This document shows positions 1 through 8,265 of a stretch of DNA of 64,000 nucleotides, in pieces. The notes beneath the pieces were generated by a model. The model was not told the origin of the DNA. It worked only from the letters and a program-made list of their open reading frames with translations, and made no database searches. How positions within the stretch are numbered: position 1 is the stretch's first letter; every line of letters starts with the position of its first letter. Source of the DNA: Bradyrhizobium sp. C9 (GTDB lineage Bacteria > Pseudomonadota > Alphaproteobacteria > Rhizobiales > Xanthobacteraceae); the NCBI RefSeq assembly GCF_002532045.1, contig NZ_NWTG01000028.1, forward strand, positions 1 to 64,000. The letters are read 5' to 3'. The position numbers and the translations under genes are program-made.

Positions 1-25
1 TGTGCCACGGGGGCCGTCCACATAT

Positions 26-50
26 GGGTCCCGGCCTTCGCCGGGACGAC
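26..50. repeat. REP-like palindrome, family A (copy 1)
   Basis: Perfect 8-bp stem GTCCCGGC / GCCGGGAC closed by a CTTC tetraloop (28-47) and followed by GAC. The same core recurs near 8.2, 29.7, 32.2 and 32.3 kb. It lies just past the end of coaA and may also act as a transcript-end hairpin, although no T-run follows. Confidence 0.8.
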
Positions 51-84
51 ACCATTGATGTGGTCCGCGTCAGCGGGGCAGAAC

Positions 85-1041
85 CTACAGCCGGCGCAGC
101 GCGACCGTCTGCACCACGTGGTCGGCGCCCTTCTTCAGGATCAGCGTCGCACGCGGCCGGGTCGGCAGGATGTTGTCCTCGAGATTGGCGAGGTTGGTGC
201 GTTCCCAGATCGCGATCGCGGTTGCTGTCGCTTCTTCATCCGACAGCAGCGCATAGCGATGGAAGTAGGACCTCGGATCGGTGAACGCGGTGTCGCGCAG
301 CGCCAGGAAGCGCTTGATGTACCACTGCCGCAGCGCGGACTCGTCGGCGTCGATATAGACCGAGAAATCGAAGAAGTCGGAGACGAACGGCACCGCCTTG
401 CCGTCGCGCGGCAGCCGCCCGGTCTGCAGCACGTTGACGCCTTCGACGACCAGGATGTCGGGCTGGTCGATCTCGACCCATTTGTTCGGCACGATGTCGT
501 AGGTCAGATGCGAATAGACCGGCGCGCGCACCCGACGCCGTCCCGCCTTGATGTCGCTGAGGAATGACAGCAGCGTCGGCAGGTCGTAGCTCTCCGGAAA
601 GCCCTTCTTCTGCATGATGCCCTGCCGCTCGAGCACGGCATTCGGAAACAGGAAACCGTCGGTCGTGATCAGGTCGACCTTCGGCCGCGGCGACCAGCGC
701 GCCAGCAGCGCCTGCAGCACGCGCGCGGTGGTCGACTTTCCGACCGCGACCGAGCCGGCGACGCCGACGATATAGGGCATCTTGCGGTCGCGGATGTTGA
801 GGAACTGGCGCTGCGAATAGTACAGCCGCTGGGTCGCATCGACATAGATCGACAGCAATCGCGACAACGGCAAATAGATGTCCTCGACCTCCTGCAAATC
901 GAGGCGGTCGTGCATCGAACGCAGGCGGTCGAACTCGCCCGGCTCCAGCGTCATCGGCGTATCGTCGCGCAAATGCGACCATTGCTGGCGCGTAAAGGTG
1001 CGGTAGGGGTTGTATTGCTGATCTGGTGCCCGGATGTCCAT
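85..1041 (-). CDS. coaA: Pantothenate kinase, type I
   Basis: Phosphorylates pantothenate with ATP, the first step of coenzyme A synthesis in the cytosol. The P-loop GSVAVGKSTT lies near residues 97-107 and is the type I (bacterial CoaA) form. Further family features are DGFLFPN and the VEGVNVLQ block. The length of 318 aa is normal for the family. I chose the ATG at 1041, starting MDIRAPDQQYNPY, because a GAGAGGGG Shine-Dalgarno-like stretch precedes it. An in-frame ATG at 1071 lacks one. It is the last gene of the his cluster, a few tens of bases after hisE, so it is probably co-transcribed with it. Confidence 0.95.
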   Translation of the reverse strand: MDIRAPDQQYNPYRTFTRQQWSHLRDDTPMTLEPGEFDRLRSMHDRLDLQEVEDIYLPLSRLLSIYVDATQRLYYSQRQFLNIRDRKMPYIVGVAGSVAVGKSTTARVLQALLARWSPRPKVDLITTDGFLFPNAVLERQGIMQKKGFPESYDLPTLLSFLSDIKAGRRRVRAPVYSHLTYDIVPNKWVEIDQPDILVVEGVNVLQTGRLPRDGKAVPFVSDFFDFSVYIDADESALRQWYIKRFLALRDTAFTDPRSYFHRYALLSDEEATATAIAIWERTNLANLEDNILPTRPRATLILKKGADHVVQTVALRRL

Positions 1042-1076
1042 GAGGCCGCCCCTCTCAATGCGCTCGATCATGTGCG

Positions 1077-1400
1077 CTAGTCGCGCTTGCGCGACGCCTT
1101 CTCTTCCAGTCCCGACATCGCGGTGCGCTTCTCCAGCACGGCCTCGACATCCTCCAGCTTCACGCCGCGTGATTTCAACAGAACCAGCAGGTGAAACACC
1201 AGATCGGCGCTTTCAGCGATCAGGTGGTCGCGATTGTTCTCGACCGCGGCGATCACGGTCTCGACCGCCTCCTCGCCCACCTTCTTGGCGCAATGCTCCG
1301 CGCCCTTGTCGAGCAGCTTGCGGGTATAGGACGCCTCGCCGCCCGTTGCAGCGCGGGCGTCGATGGTAGCGGCCAGATCGTGGACCGTGAAACGCGACAT
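1077..1400 (-). CDS. hisE: Phosphoribosyl-ATP pyrophosphatase
   Basis: Hydrolyses phosphoribosyl-ATP to phosphoribosyl-AMP, the second step of histidine synthesis. The 107-aa single-domain protein carries the MazG-like all-alpha signature: KVGEEAVETVIAA in mid-protein, then ESADLVFHLLVLL, which together supply the acidic metal-binding residues. The ATG at 1400 follows an in-frame TTG and is the more likely start. It sits downstream of hisF across a gap of about 170 bp and upstream of coaA. HisI activity (PRA-cyclohydrolase) is not fused to it and must be encoded elsewhere. Confidence 0.93.
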   Translation of the reverse strand: MSRFTVHDLAATIDARAATGGEASYTRKLLDKGAEHCAKKVGEEAVETVIAAVENNRDHLIAESADLVFHLLVLLKSRGVKLEDVEAVLEKRTAMSGLEEKASRKRD

Positions 1401-1424
1401 CAACTCAACTCAAGCATGCGCATC

Positions 1425-1441
1425 GGCACCCCCAGGGTGCC
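1425..1441. other. Small hairpin between hisF and hisE
   Basis: GGCACCC-CCA-GGGTGCC is a perfect 7-bp stem inside the 170-bp spacer between hisF and hisE, the only sizeable gap in the distal his cluster. There is no T-run on the minus strand, so it is more likely an mRNA processing or stability element than an intrinsic terminator. Confidence 0.35.
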
Positions 1442-1570
1442 ATCCCTAGGTGGGGGCTTAGCATTTTTGTGACAAGGAGTCACAGACCTCTCTGTTTGAG
1501 CGTGGTCTTCACGGAAAACCGGTTTCCACTTTGCGCTAACGCGGCCGTGCCGGTCCTGACCACGCCCGCT

Positions 1571-2347
1571 CTACGGATCGAGGCGCATCGGCAGGCCGGC
1601 GCGCACCATGTGATCCTTGGCCTGGCGGATGGTGAATTCCCCGAAGTGGAAGATCGACGCGGCCAGCACGCCGGTGGCGTGACCCTCGCGGACGCCATCG
1701 ACCAGATGATCGAGATTGCCGACGCCACCGGATGCGATAACCGGTACGGGGACACTGTCGGCGATCGCCCGGGTCAGCGGCAGGTCAAAGCCCTGCCTCG
1801 TGCCGTCCCGGTCCATCGAGGTCAGCAGGATCTCGCCGGCGCCCAGCGCGACCACCTCCTGGGCATATTCGATGGCATCGATCCCGGTGGCATTACGCCC
1901 ACCATGGGTGAATATCTCCCAGCGCTCCGAGCCGCCGGCGCGCTTGACCCGCTTGGCGTCGATCGCGACCACGATGCATTGCTCGCCGTACTTCTCGGCC
2001 GCTTCCTTGACGAACTCACGGCGACTGACCGCCGCGGAATTGATCGAGACCTTGTCGGCGCCGGACCGCAGCAGGGTCTTGATGTCGTCGACAGTACGGA
2101 CACCGCCGCCCACGGTCAGCGGCATGAAGCAGGCCTCCGCCGTCCGCCGTACCACGTCCAGCATGGTGCCGCGGTTCTCATGCGTAGCGGTGATGTCGAG
2201 GAAGGTGAGCTCATCGGCGCCGGCGGCGTCATAGGCGATCGCGGCCTCGACCGGGTCACCGGCGTCGCGCAGGTCGACGAAGTTGACGCCCTTGACCACG
2301 CGTCCGTCCTTGACGTCGAGGCAGGGGATCACGCGAACCTTGAACAT
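1571..2347 (-). CDS. hisF: Imidazole glycerol phosphate synthase, cyclase subunit
   Basis: TIM-barrel subunit that uses ammonia from HisH to convert PRFAR to imidazole glycerol phosphate and AICAR. The N-terminus MFKVRVIPCLDVKDGRVVKG holds the catalytic Asp of the CLDVKDG motif, and VVAIDAKR supplies the second catalytic Asp. The phosphate loops LTVGGGVRT and VIASGGVGN are present. At 258 aa the length is typical. It lies 11 bp downstream of hisA in the same operon (hisH-hisA-hisF). Confidence 0.97.
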   Translation of the reverse strand: MFKVRVIPCLDVKDGRVVKGVNFVDLRDAGDPVEAAIAYDAAGADELTFLDITATHENRGTMLDVVRRTAEACFMPLTVGGGVRTVDDIKTLLRSGADKVSINSAAVSRREFVKEAAEKYGEQCIVVAIDAKRVKRAGGSERWEIFTHGGRNATGIDAIEYAQEVVALGAGEILLTSMDRDGTRQGFDLPLTRAIADSVPVPVIASGGVGNLDHLVDGVREGHATGVLAASIFHFGEFTIRQAKDHMVRAGLPMRLDP

Positions 2348-2358
2348 GTCTGTGTCTC

Positions 2359-3090
2359 CTAAGCCGCGCTGCGGATCAGCTTGAGCGCGGCGACGGGATC
2401 AAGCCGTCCGTCGTAGAGCGCGCGGCCGACGATGGCGCCGGCGAGCTTTTTCGCACGCGGCTCCAGCAACGCCTTGACGTCATCGATCGAGGCAAAGCCG
2501 CCGGAGGCGATCACCGGAATCGAGATGCGGTCGGCGAGGGCGATCGTGGCATCGAGGTTGAGGCCCTTGAGCAGGCCGTCGCGGGCGATGTCGGTGAAGA
2601 TGATCGCGGCAACGCCGGCGTCCTCGAAACGCTGCGCGATCTCGAGGACCGTCACATGCGAGGTCTCGGCCCAGCCCTCGACCGCGACCTTGCCTTCGCG
2701 CGCATCGAGGCCCACGGCGACGCGGCCGGGGAACTGCTTCGCCGCGCCCTTCACGAGCTCGGGATCGCGCACCGCCGCGGTGCCGATGATGACGCGGGTG
2801 ATGCCTTTGTCGAGCCAGGCTTCGATGGTCTTGAGATCGCGGATGCCGCCGCCGAGCTGCACCGGCATGGTGACGGCCTTCAGCATCGCCTCCACCGCAT
2901 GCGCGTTCATCGGCTTGCCGGCGAAGGCGCCGTCGAGATCGACGACGTGGAGATATTCGAAGCCCTGCGCGGCGAAGCTCTTGGCCTGCGCCGCCGGATC
3001 GAGATTGAACACGGTGGCGCGGGCCATGTCGCCCTGCTCCAGGCGCACGCACTGGCCGTTCTTCAGATCAACCGCTGGAAAGAGAATCAC
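2359..3090 (-). CDS. hisA: ProFAR isomerase (phosphoribosylformimino-AICAR-P isomerase)
   Basis: Amadori rearrangement of ProFAR to PRFAR, the step feeding HisH-HisF. The start is MILFPAVDLKNGQ with the catalytic Asp in AVDLKNG, a second Asp in VGLDAREG, and the phosphate-binding LGGGIRD and VIASGGFAS loops. I chose the GTG at 3090 because it overlaps the hisH stop as GTGA, the usual translational-coupling arrangement, and gives the canonical N-terminus. A GTG at 3099 would add three residues. The protein is 243 aa, normal for the family. Confidence 0.95.
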   Translation of the reverse strand: MILFPAVDLKNGQCVRLEQGDMARATVFNLDPAAQAKSFAAQGFEYLHVVDLDGAFAGKPMNAHAVEAMLKAVTMPVQLGGGIRDLKTIEAWLDKGITRVIIGTAAVRDPELVKGAAKQFPGRVAVGLDAREGKVAVEGWAETSHVTVLEIAQRFEDAGVAAIIFTDIARDGLLKGLNLDATIALADRISIPVIASGGFASIDDVKALLEPRAKKLAGAIVGRALYDGRLDPVAALKLIRSAA

Positions 3091-3737
3091 GGCTTCCACT
3101 TCAAGAAATTGGAGATCAGAGCGAGGCCGAAGCGCTGGCTCTTCTCGGGGTGAAACTGGGTGCCGATCGTGGTGTCCTTGCCGACGATCGCGGTCACCGG
3201 CCCGCCATAGTCGGCGCGCGCCAGCACGTCCGCCTCATTGGCGGCGTTGAGATGATAGGAGTGCACGAAATAGGCGTGGCGTCCCTTCGGCCCGAGCGGC
3301 AGCCGCTCCAGCACCGGATGCTCGCGCACCATATCGAGCGTGTTCCAGCCCATGTGCGGGACCTTCAGGTTCTCGTCGCGCGGCTCGATCTTCACGACAT
3401 CGCCGCCGATCCAGTTGAAGCCCTCGGTGATCACGTGCTCCTTGCCGCGCGTCGCCATCAGCTGCATGCCGACGCAGATGCCGAAGAACGGCCGCGCCTT
3501 GACCCGCACCGCCTCGGTGAGCGCTTCCAGCATGCCGTCGACCGCATCGACGCCGCGGCGGCAATCGGCGAACGCACCGACACCGGGCAGCACAATGCGG
3601 TCGGCGCGATACACCGCATCGGGATCGCGCGTCACCTTGATGGCTTGCGGATCCTCCATGCTGCGCGCGGCGCGCTCAAAGGCCTTCGCCGCCGAATGCA
3701 GATTGCCGGAGCCGTAATCGATGATTGCAACGGTCAT
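3087..3737 (-). CDS. hisH: Imidazole glycerol phosphate synthase, glutamine amidotransferase subunit
   Basis: Class I glutaminase that supplies ammonia to HisF. The triad is visible: Cys in FFGICVGMQLM and the His/Glu pair in GTQFHPEKSQRFG. The start ATG at 3737 (MTVAIIDYGSGN) is preceded by AGGAGG and overlaps the stop of the upstream DUF2628 gene as ATGA. The reading frame stays open upstream to 3962, but that extension lies over the DUF2628 gene and is not real. The protein is 216 aa, typical length. Confidence 0.96.
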   Translation of the reverse strand: MTVAIIDYGSGNLHSAAKAFERAARSMEDPQAIKVTRDPDAVYRADRIVLPGVGAFADCRRGVDAVDGMLEALTEAVRVKARPFFGICVGMQLMATRGKEHVITEGFNWIGGDVVKIEPRDENLKVPHMGWNTLDMVREHPVLERLPLGPKGRHAYFVHSYHLNAANEADVLARADYGGPVTAIVGKDTTIGTQFHPEKSQRFGLALISNFLKWKP

Positions 3738-4264
3738 CGTGATCCTCCTGGCTCTGGAAACAATCCAATGATGCCGCCCTGCGGCATCGGCGGGGGTTTT
3801 GAGAATGATTGACCGGGGACGTCCCGGGTCGGCGGCGGCCCGCCTCGATCGACGGACCGCTGGTCGTTGAGGACGCCACGATGCCGCGCGGTCCAGCGCT
3901 CGAAGAAGCGACGCTCGGCGGCGTCGATGTTCTCGGCCACCACAATGTCGAGCTGACGCCATTTGCGCCGCGACAGCGTCCAGCGCTGCAAGGTCGCGGC
4001 CTCCAGCCCGATCAGCACCATCAGCACCAGGTCGACGAGCAAGATCGCGCCGCGGCCGATCCCGAGCTTGGCCAGCGCAAAATCAATCGCGAAGGTCAGC
4101 ACCAGCCAGCCGATCAGCGCCAGCCAGAGCCTGTTCCAGGCCAGCCAGATCACACCGGCGACCGCGGCCCAGAAATGGAAGCCGTCGCGCACGAACACGA
4201 ATTTATCGGCCGCCGCGAGATCGGCGCCGTTGGCCACGGGGGCATGCACTGTGTAGACCGGCAT
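3734..4264 (-). CDS. DUF2628-type small membrane protein
   Basis: A 176-aa protein of unknown function. It has an N-terminal soluble strand (MPVYTVHAP) and three hydrophobic segments at roughly residues 30-45, 47-65 and 75-90, followed by a charged region and a Pro/Gly-rich tail ending EPGGSR. From memory this protein sits between hisB and hisH in many rhizobia, and it matches the DUF2628 pattern. Its stop overlaps the hisH start, so it is translated as part of the his operon. No catalytic motif is visible, and a link to histidine synthesis is only positional. Confidence 0.75.
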   Translation of the reverse strand: MPVYTVHAPVANGADLAAADKFVFVRDGFHFWAAVAGVIWLAWNRLWLALIGWLVLTFAIDFALAKLGIGRGAILLVDLVLMVLIGLEAATLQRWTLSRRKWRQLDIVVAENIDAAERRFFERWTARHRGVLNDQRSVDRGGPPPTRDVPGQSFSKPPPMPQGGIIGLFPEPGGSR

Positions 4265-4350
4265 CGAACGCTCCGCCGAGGATGGACTTTTACTTACCGT
4301 ATGATCGCCGCGAGAACCGGTGCCACCGTTTCCGGATCATGCTCCCGGGG

Positions 4351-4944
4351 TCAGCCGCCGAGCTGACCCTTTGTCGAGGGCACTTCGCCCTGGGCACGCG
4401 GATCGATCGCAACCGCCGTCCGGAGCGCCCTCGCCAAACCCTTGAAACAGGATTCGGAGATATGATGGCTGTTCTCGCCATATAGGGTCTCGACGTGGAG
4501 AGTCACGCCGGCGTTCATCGCGAAGGCGTTGAACCATTCGCGCACCAGCTCGGTGTCGAACTCGCCGATCTTGTCGCGCGGGAACTCGACCTTGAACACC
4601 AGCACCGGGCGGCCGGAAATGTCGATCACGACGCGCGACAGCGTCTCGTCCATCGGCATATGGATCGAGGCGTAGCGGGTGATGCCGGCCATGTTGCCGA
4701 GCGCCTGCTTCACGGCCTGCCCGAGCGCGATCCCGACGTCTTCGGTGGTGTGGTGGTAATCGACATGGAGATCGCCATCCGCCTTCACCGTGATGTCGAT
4801 GCGCGAATGCCGGGCCAGGAGATCGAGCATATGGTCGAAGAAGCCGATCCCGGTCGAAACCGTGGATACGCCTGCTCCGTCGAGGTTGACCGTCACCTCG
4901 ATGTCGGTCTCCTTGGTCTTGCGCTTGATGGTTGCCGTGCGCAT
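4351..4944 (-). CDS. hisB: Imidazoleglycerol-phosphate dehydratase
   Basis: Mn-dependent dehydration of IGP to imidazole acetol phosphate. The two characteristic His-rich metal motifs are present: HHTTEDVGIALGQ in the first half and NSHHISESCFKGLARALR in the second. FFDHMLDLLARHS is the substrate-binding segment. At 197 aa it is the monofunctional form, with no HisB phosphatase domain. It is the first gene of the minus-strand his operon, and its promoter should lie in the 182-bp divergent spacer it shares with hslV. Confidence 0.97.
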   Translation of the reverse strand: MRTATIKRKTKETDIEVTVNLDGAGVSTVSTGIGFFDHMLDLLARHSRIDITVKADGDLHVDYHHTTEDVGIALGQAVKQALGNMAGITRYASIHMPMDETLSRVVIDISGRPVLVFKVEFPRDKIGEFDTELVREWFNAFAMNAGVTLHVETLYGENSHHISESCFKGLARALRTAVAIDPRAQGEVPSTKGQLGG

Positions 4945-5126
4945 GAAGATTGAGCTTTCCCGTGCCGAAAACGCCGGTCTTTTAACAGGCTGATGTCACC
5001 TTCGCTACTGCGGGATGACCCCGAAACGCCCTAACTTCGGGCCATGGTGACCCAAATTCCTTGCTAAATCGCCCGATTGTAACCCCCTGCCCGACCGCCT
5101 AAATCTGCCCGGAAGAGAGGTAACCT

Positions 5127-5684
5127 ATGCAAGCATCCCAAAATGAGCTGCCGGTCTGGCATGGCACCACGATCTGCACGGTCCGCAAGGGCGGCAAGGT
5201 CGTGATCGGCGGCGACGGGCAGGTCTCGATCGGCCAGACCGTGATCAAGGCCAATGCCAAGAAGGTCCGGCGGATCGGCAAGGGCGACGTGATCGGCGGC
5301 TTTGCCGGCGCCACCGCCGACGCCTTCACCCTGTTCGAGCGGCTGGAGAGCAAGTTGGAGCAATATCCGGGGCAGCTAACCCGGGCGGCCGTCGAGCTCG
5401 CCAAGGACTGGCGGACCGACCGTTATCTGCGCCGGCTGGAGGCCATGATGATCGTGGCCGACAAGGACGTTTCCCTGGTGCTGACCGGCACCGGCGACGT
5501 GCTGGAGCCCGAATCCGGGGTCATGGCGATCGGCTCCGGCGGCAACTACGCCCTCGCCGCGGCCCGCGCGCTGGTCGATACCGACAAGGACGCCGAGACC
5601 ATCGTGCGCCGCGCGCTGGATATCGCCGCCGATATCTGCGTCTACACCAACCGGAACGTGACGATCGAGACGATCGGCGGCTAG
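5127..5684 (+). CDS. hslV: ATP-dependent protease peptidase subunit HslV
   Basis: Proteolytic core of the HslVU (ClpQY) protease. A short propeptide precedes the catalytic N-terminal threonine in WHGTTICTVRKGG. GGDGQVSIGQ and FAGATADAFTLF are conserved family blocks. The protein is 185 aa, normal length. An AGAGAGG Shine-Dalgarno sequence precedes the ATG. Its partner hslU lies downstream but is not adjacent: two small genes intervene, in the same direction and tightly packed, so the four probably form one operon. Confidence 0.97.
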   Translation: MQASQNELPVWHGTTICTVRKGGKVVIGGDGQVSIGQTVIKANAKKVRRIGKGDVIGGFAGATADAFTLFERLESKLEQYPGQLTRAAVELAKDWRTDRYLRRLEAMMIVADKDVSLVLTGTGDVLEPESGVMAIGSGGNYALAAARALVDTDKDAETIVRRALDIAADICVYTNRNVTIETIGG

Positions 5685-5686
5685 GC

Positions 5687-6172
5687 ATGCCCGGCCCCTA
5701 TCGTTTCCGCCCGATGACGACGGCCGACCTGCCGCAGATCAGCCGGTGGCTGACGCTGCCGCATGTCCGCCAGTGGTGGGGCGATCCGGCCGAGCAATAT
5801 GCGCTCGTGAGCGGCGACCTCGAGGAGCCTGCGATGGACCAGTTCATCGTTGCCGCCGAGGGCAACGATTTCGGTTACATCCAGTGCTACGACCTGACGG
5901 CGTGGAATTCCGGCTTCGGCAAGCAGCCGGAAGGCACCCGCGGCATCGATCTCTTCATCGGCGAGCCGAACATGGTGGCAGGCGGCCACGGCTCTGCGCT
6001 GATCCGCGCCTTCGTCGACGACCGGCTGGCGCAAGGTGCGCCGCGCATCGTCGCCGATCCCGATCCGGCCAATGCGCGTGCCGTACGCGCCTATGCGAAA
6101 GCGGGCTTTCGGGAGGCCGGAATGGTCGATACGCCCGACGGGCCTGCGCTGCTGATGGTCCGCGACGCATGA
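5687..6172 (+). CDS. GNAT-family N-acetyltransferase (AAC(6')-like)
   Basis: A 161-aa acetyltransferase of the GNAT fold. It opens MPGPYRFRPMTTADLPQISRWL, typical of the aminoglycoside-6'-acetyltransferase/acetyltransf_8 group. The acetyl-CoA binding loop is degenerate (GGHGSALIRAF), and the following NARAVRAYAKAGFREAG is the usual C-terminal GNAT helix-strand. The start lies two bases after the hslV stop, and the stop overlaps the next start as ATGA. Substrate unknown; resistance to aminoglycosides cannot be claimed from sequence alone. Confidence 0.85.
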   Translation: MPGPYRFRPMTTADLPQISRWLTLPHVRQWWGDPAEQYALVSGDLEEPAMDQFIVAAEGNDFGYIQCYDLTAWNSGFGKQPEGTRGIDLFIGEPNMVAGGHGSALIRAFVDDRLAQGAPRIVADPDPANARAVRAYAKAGFREAGMVDTPDGPALLMVRDA

Positions 6173-6765
6173 TGATCGCACCAAAGTCCGGCACCAGCGT
6201 TCCGGCGTGGCAATGGTTCGTGATCGCCGCTGGGCTGCTCGTGCTGCAGGCTGCGCTGCTCTATGCGATGGGCCGCTTGCCGATCTGCGCCTGCGGCTAT
6301 GTCAAGCTCTGGCATGGCACGGTTCAGAGCTCGGAGAATTCGCAGCACATCACCGATTGGTACACGCTGTCGCATGTGCTGCATGGCCTGCTGTTCTATG
6401 GCCTGATCTTCCTGCTGCTGCCGCGGCTCGCCTGGCCTGGGCGGCTGATCGTCGCGATGCTGATCGAGGGCAGCTGGGAGCTCCTCGAAAACTCCAACTG
6501 GATCATCGAGCGCTACCGCGCCGGCACGATCTCGCTCGATTATTACGGCGACACCATCGTCAATTCGGTGTCGGACACGCTTGCGATGGTTTCAGGCTTC
6601 CTGCTGGCGCGCAAACTGCCAATCGCCGCAACAGTCGCGCTCGGAGTTGTGTTCGAAATCGTGATGCTGCTCCACATTCGCGACAATCTGACACTGAACA
6701 TCATCATGCTGATCCACCCGTTCGAGGCGATCAGGCAGTGGCAGGCCGGGCCGCCCATCCTTTAG
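6169..6765 (+). CDS. DUF2585 (UPF0314) membrane protein
   Basis: A 198-aa polytopic membrane protein with four to five hydrophobic segments (WFVIAAGLLVLQAALLYAM near residues 15-33, then others near 65-85, 90-105, 130-150 and 155-175). LPICACGYVKLWHG and the ENSQHITDWYTLSHVLHG block are the conserved part of the UPF0314/DUF2585 family. The start overlaps the GNAT stop (ATGA), and a second in-frame ATG follows immediately. Function unknown; it is placed between hslV and hslU. Confidence 0.8.
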   Translation: MMIAPKSGTSVPAWQWFVIAAGLLVLQAALLYAMGRLPICACGYVKLWHGTVQSSENSQHITDWYTLSHVLHGLLFYGLIFLLLPRLAWPGRLIVAMLIEGSWELLENSNWIIERYRAGTISLDYYGDTIVNSVSDTLAMVSGFLLARKLPIAATVALGVVFEIVMLLHIRDNLTLNIIMLIHPFEAIRQWQAGPPIL

Positions 6766-6818
6766 GCGGATCATGACCACCGCTTGCCGAGAGCGCGATT
6801 TCAACCTAGCTAGAGCCA

Positions 6819-8123
6819 ATGACCGACTTCTCCCCCCGCGAAATCGTTTCTGAACTTGACCGTTTCATCGTCGGCCAGGCCGATGCCAAGCGCGCGGTCT
6901 CGATCGCGCTGCGCAACCGCTGGCGGCGGCTGCAGCTTGCCGGTTCCCTGCGCGAGGAGGTTCTGCCCAAGAACATCCTGATGATCGGGCCCACCGGTGT
7001 CGGCAAGACCGAGATCGCGCGGCGGCTGGCCAAGCTCGCGGGCGCGCCGTTCCTCAAGGTCGAAGCCACCAAGTTCACCGAGGTCGGCTATGTCGGCCGC
7101 GACGTCGAGCAGATCGTCCGCGACCTCGTCGAGGTGGCGATTTCGCAGACCCGCGAGCGCAAGCGCAAGGACGTCCAGGCCCGCGCCCAGCTCGCCGCCG
7201 AGGAGCGCGTGCTGGATGCGCTGGTCGGCCCCGGATCGAGCCCGGCAACGCGGGAGTCATTCCGCAAGAAGCTGCGCGCCGGCGAGCTCAACGACAAGGA
7301 AATCGAGATCGAGACGCAGTCGTCCGGCAGCGGCATGCCGATGTTCGAAATCCCCGGCATGCCCGGCGCCCAGATGGGCGCGATCTCGCTTGGCGACATC
7401 TTCGGCAAGATGGGCGGACGCAGCAAGACCCGCCGCCTGACGGTGGAAGGCTCGCACGAGATCCTCGTCAACGAGGAATCCGACAAGCTGCTCGACACCG
7501 ACCAGCTGGTGCAGGAGGCGATCAACGCCGTCGAGAATAACGGCATCGTCTTCCTCGACGAGATCGACAAGATCTGCGTGCGCGAGAACCGCGCCGGCGG
7601 CGACGTCTCGCGCGAAGGCGTGCAGCGCGATCTGCTGCCGCTGATCGAAGGCACTACGGTCTCGACCAAGCACGGCGCGGTCAAGACCGATCACATCCTG
7701 TTCATCGCCTCGGGCGCCTTCCATATCGCCAAGCCCTCGGACCTGCTGCCCGAGCTTCAGGGCCGCCTGCCGATCCGCGTCGAGCTGCAGGCGCTGACCC
7801 GTGACGACATGCGCCGGATCCTGACCGAGCCGGAAGCCTCGCTGATCAAGCAATATGTCGCGCTGCTGAAGACCGAGGGCGTCACGCTCGACGTCACCGA
7901 CAGCGCGATCGACGCACTCGCCGATGTCGCGGTCGCGGTCAATTCCACGGTCGAGAATATCGGCGCGCGGCGGCTGCAGACCGTGATGGAACGGGTGCTG
8001 GACGAGATCTCCTTCACCGCCCCCGATCGCCACGGCGAGACCATCCAGGTCGATGCCGACTACGTGACCAAGCATGTCGGCGACCTCGCCAAGAACGCCG
8101 ATCTGAGCCGGTTTATTTTGTAA
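6819..8123 (+). CDS. hslU: ATP-dependent protease ATPase subunit HslU
   Basis: AAA+ unfoldase that feeds substrates into HslV. The start MTDFSPREIVSELDRFIVGQ is canonical. Walker A is GPTGVGKTEIARRL (about residues 50-63), the pore motif region is EVGYVGRDVEQ, Walker B is IVFLDEIDKI, and the sensor 2 region is IGARRLQTVMER. The inserted I-domain between Walker A and B is present. At 434 aa it is full length, ending with the SRFIL tail that docks in HslV. Confidence 0.97.
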   Translation: MTDFSPREIVSELDRFIVGQADAKRAVSIALRNRWRRLQLAGSLREEVLPKNILMIGPTGVGKTEIARRLAKLAGAPFLKVEATKFTEVGYVGRDVEQIVRDLVEVAISQTRERKRKDVQARAQLAAEERVLDALVGPGSSPATRESFRKKLRAGELNDKEIEIETQSSGSGMPMFEIPGMPGAQMGAISLGDIFGKMGGRSKTRRLTVEGSHEILVNEESDKLLDTDQLVQEAINAVENNGIVFLDEIDKICVRENRAGGDVSREGVQRDLLPLIEGTTVSTKHGAVKTDHILFIASGAFHIAKPSDLLPELQGRLPIRVELQALTRDDMRRILTEPEASLIKQYVALLKTEGVTLDVTDSAIDALADVAVAVNSTVENIGARRLQTVMERVLDEISFTAPDRHGETIQVDADYVTKHVGDLAKNADLSRFIL

Positions 8124-8130
8124 GCGGCCC

Positions 8131-8152
8131 GTCGCCCCGGCGTAGGCCGGGG
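8131..8152. repeat. Degenerate REP-like palindrome after hslU
   Basis: CCCCGGC-GTAG-GCCGGGG forms a 7-bp stem a few bases downstream of the hslU stop. It resembles family A with an altered core and may serve as the 3' end hairpin of the hslVU transcript. Confidence 0.5.
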
Positions 8153-8227
8153 CCCCCAACCACCGCTGCCCGTATTGAGCCAAGACTCGGACCGCTATCC
8201 CGTCTAACAACTAAGCTTTGTGGTAAT

Positions 8228-8252
8228 GGGTCCCGGCTTTCGCCGGGACGAC
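8228..8252. repeat. REP-like palindrome, family A (copy 2)
   Basis: GTCCCGGC-TTTC-GCCGGGAC (8230-8249), flanked by GG upstream and GACG downstream exactly as in copy 1. It lies in the 142-bp spacer between hslU and the next membrane-protein gene. Confidence 0.8.
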
Positions 8253-8265
8253 GCGGTGGGCGACG

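Noticed and set aside
5050..5126. Heat-shock (RpoH) promoter upstream of hslV
   Set aside because: CTTG and CCCGATTGTA are present but too close together to fit the RpoH spacing.
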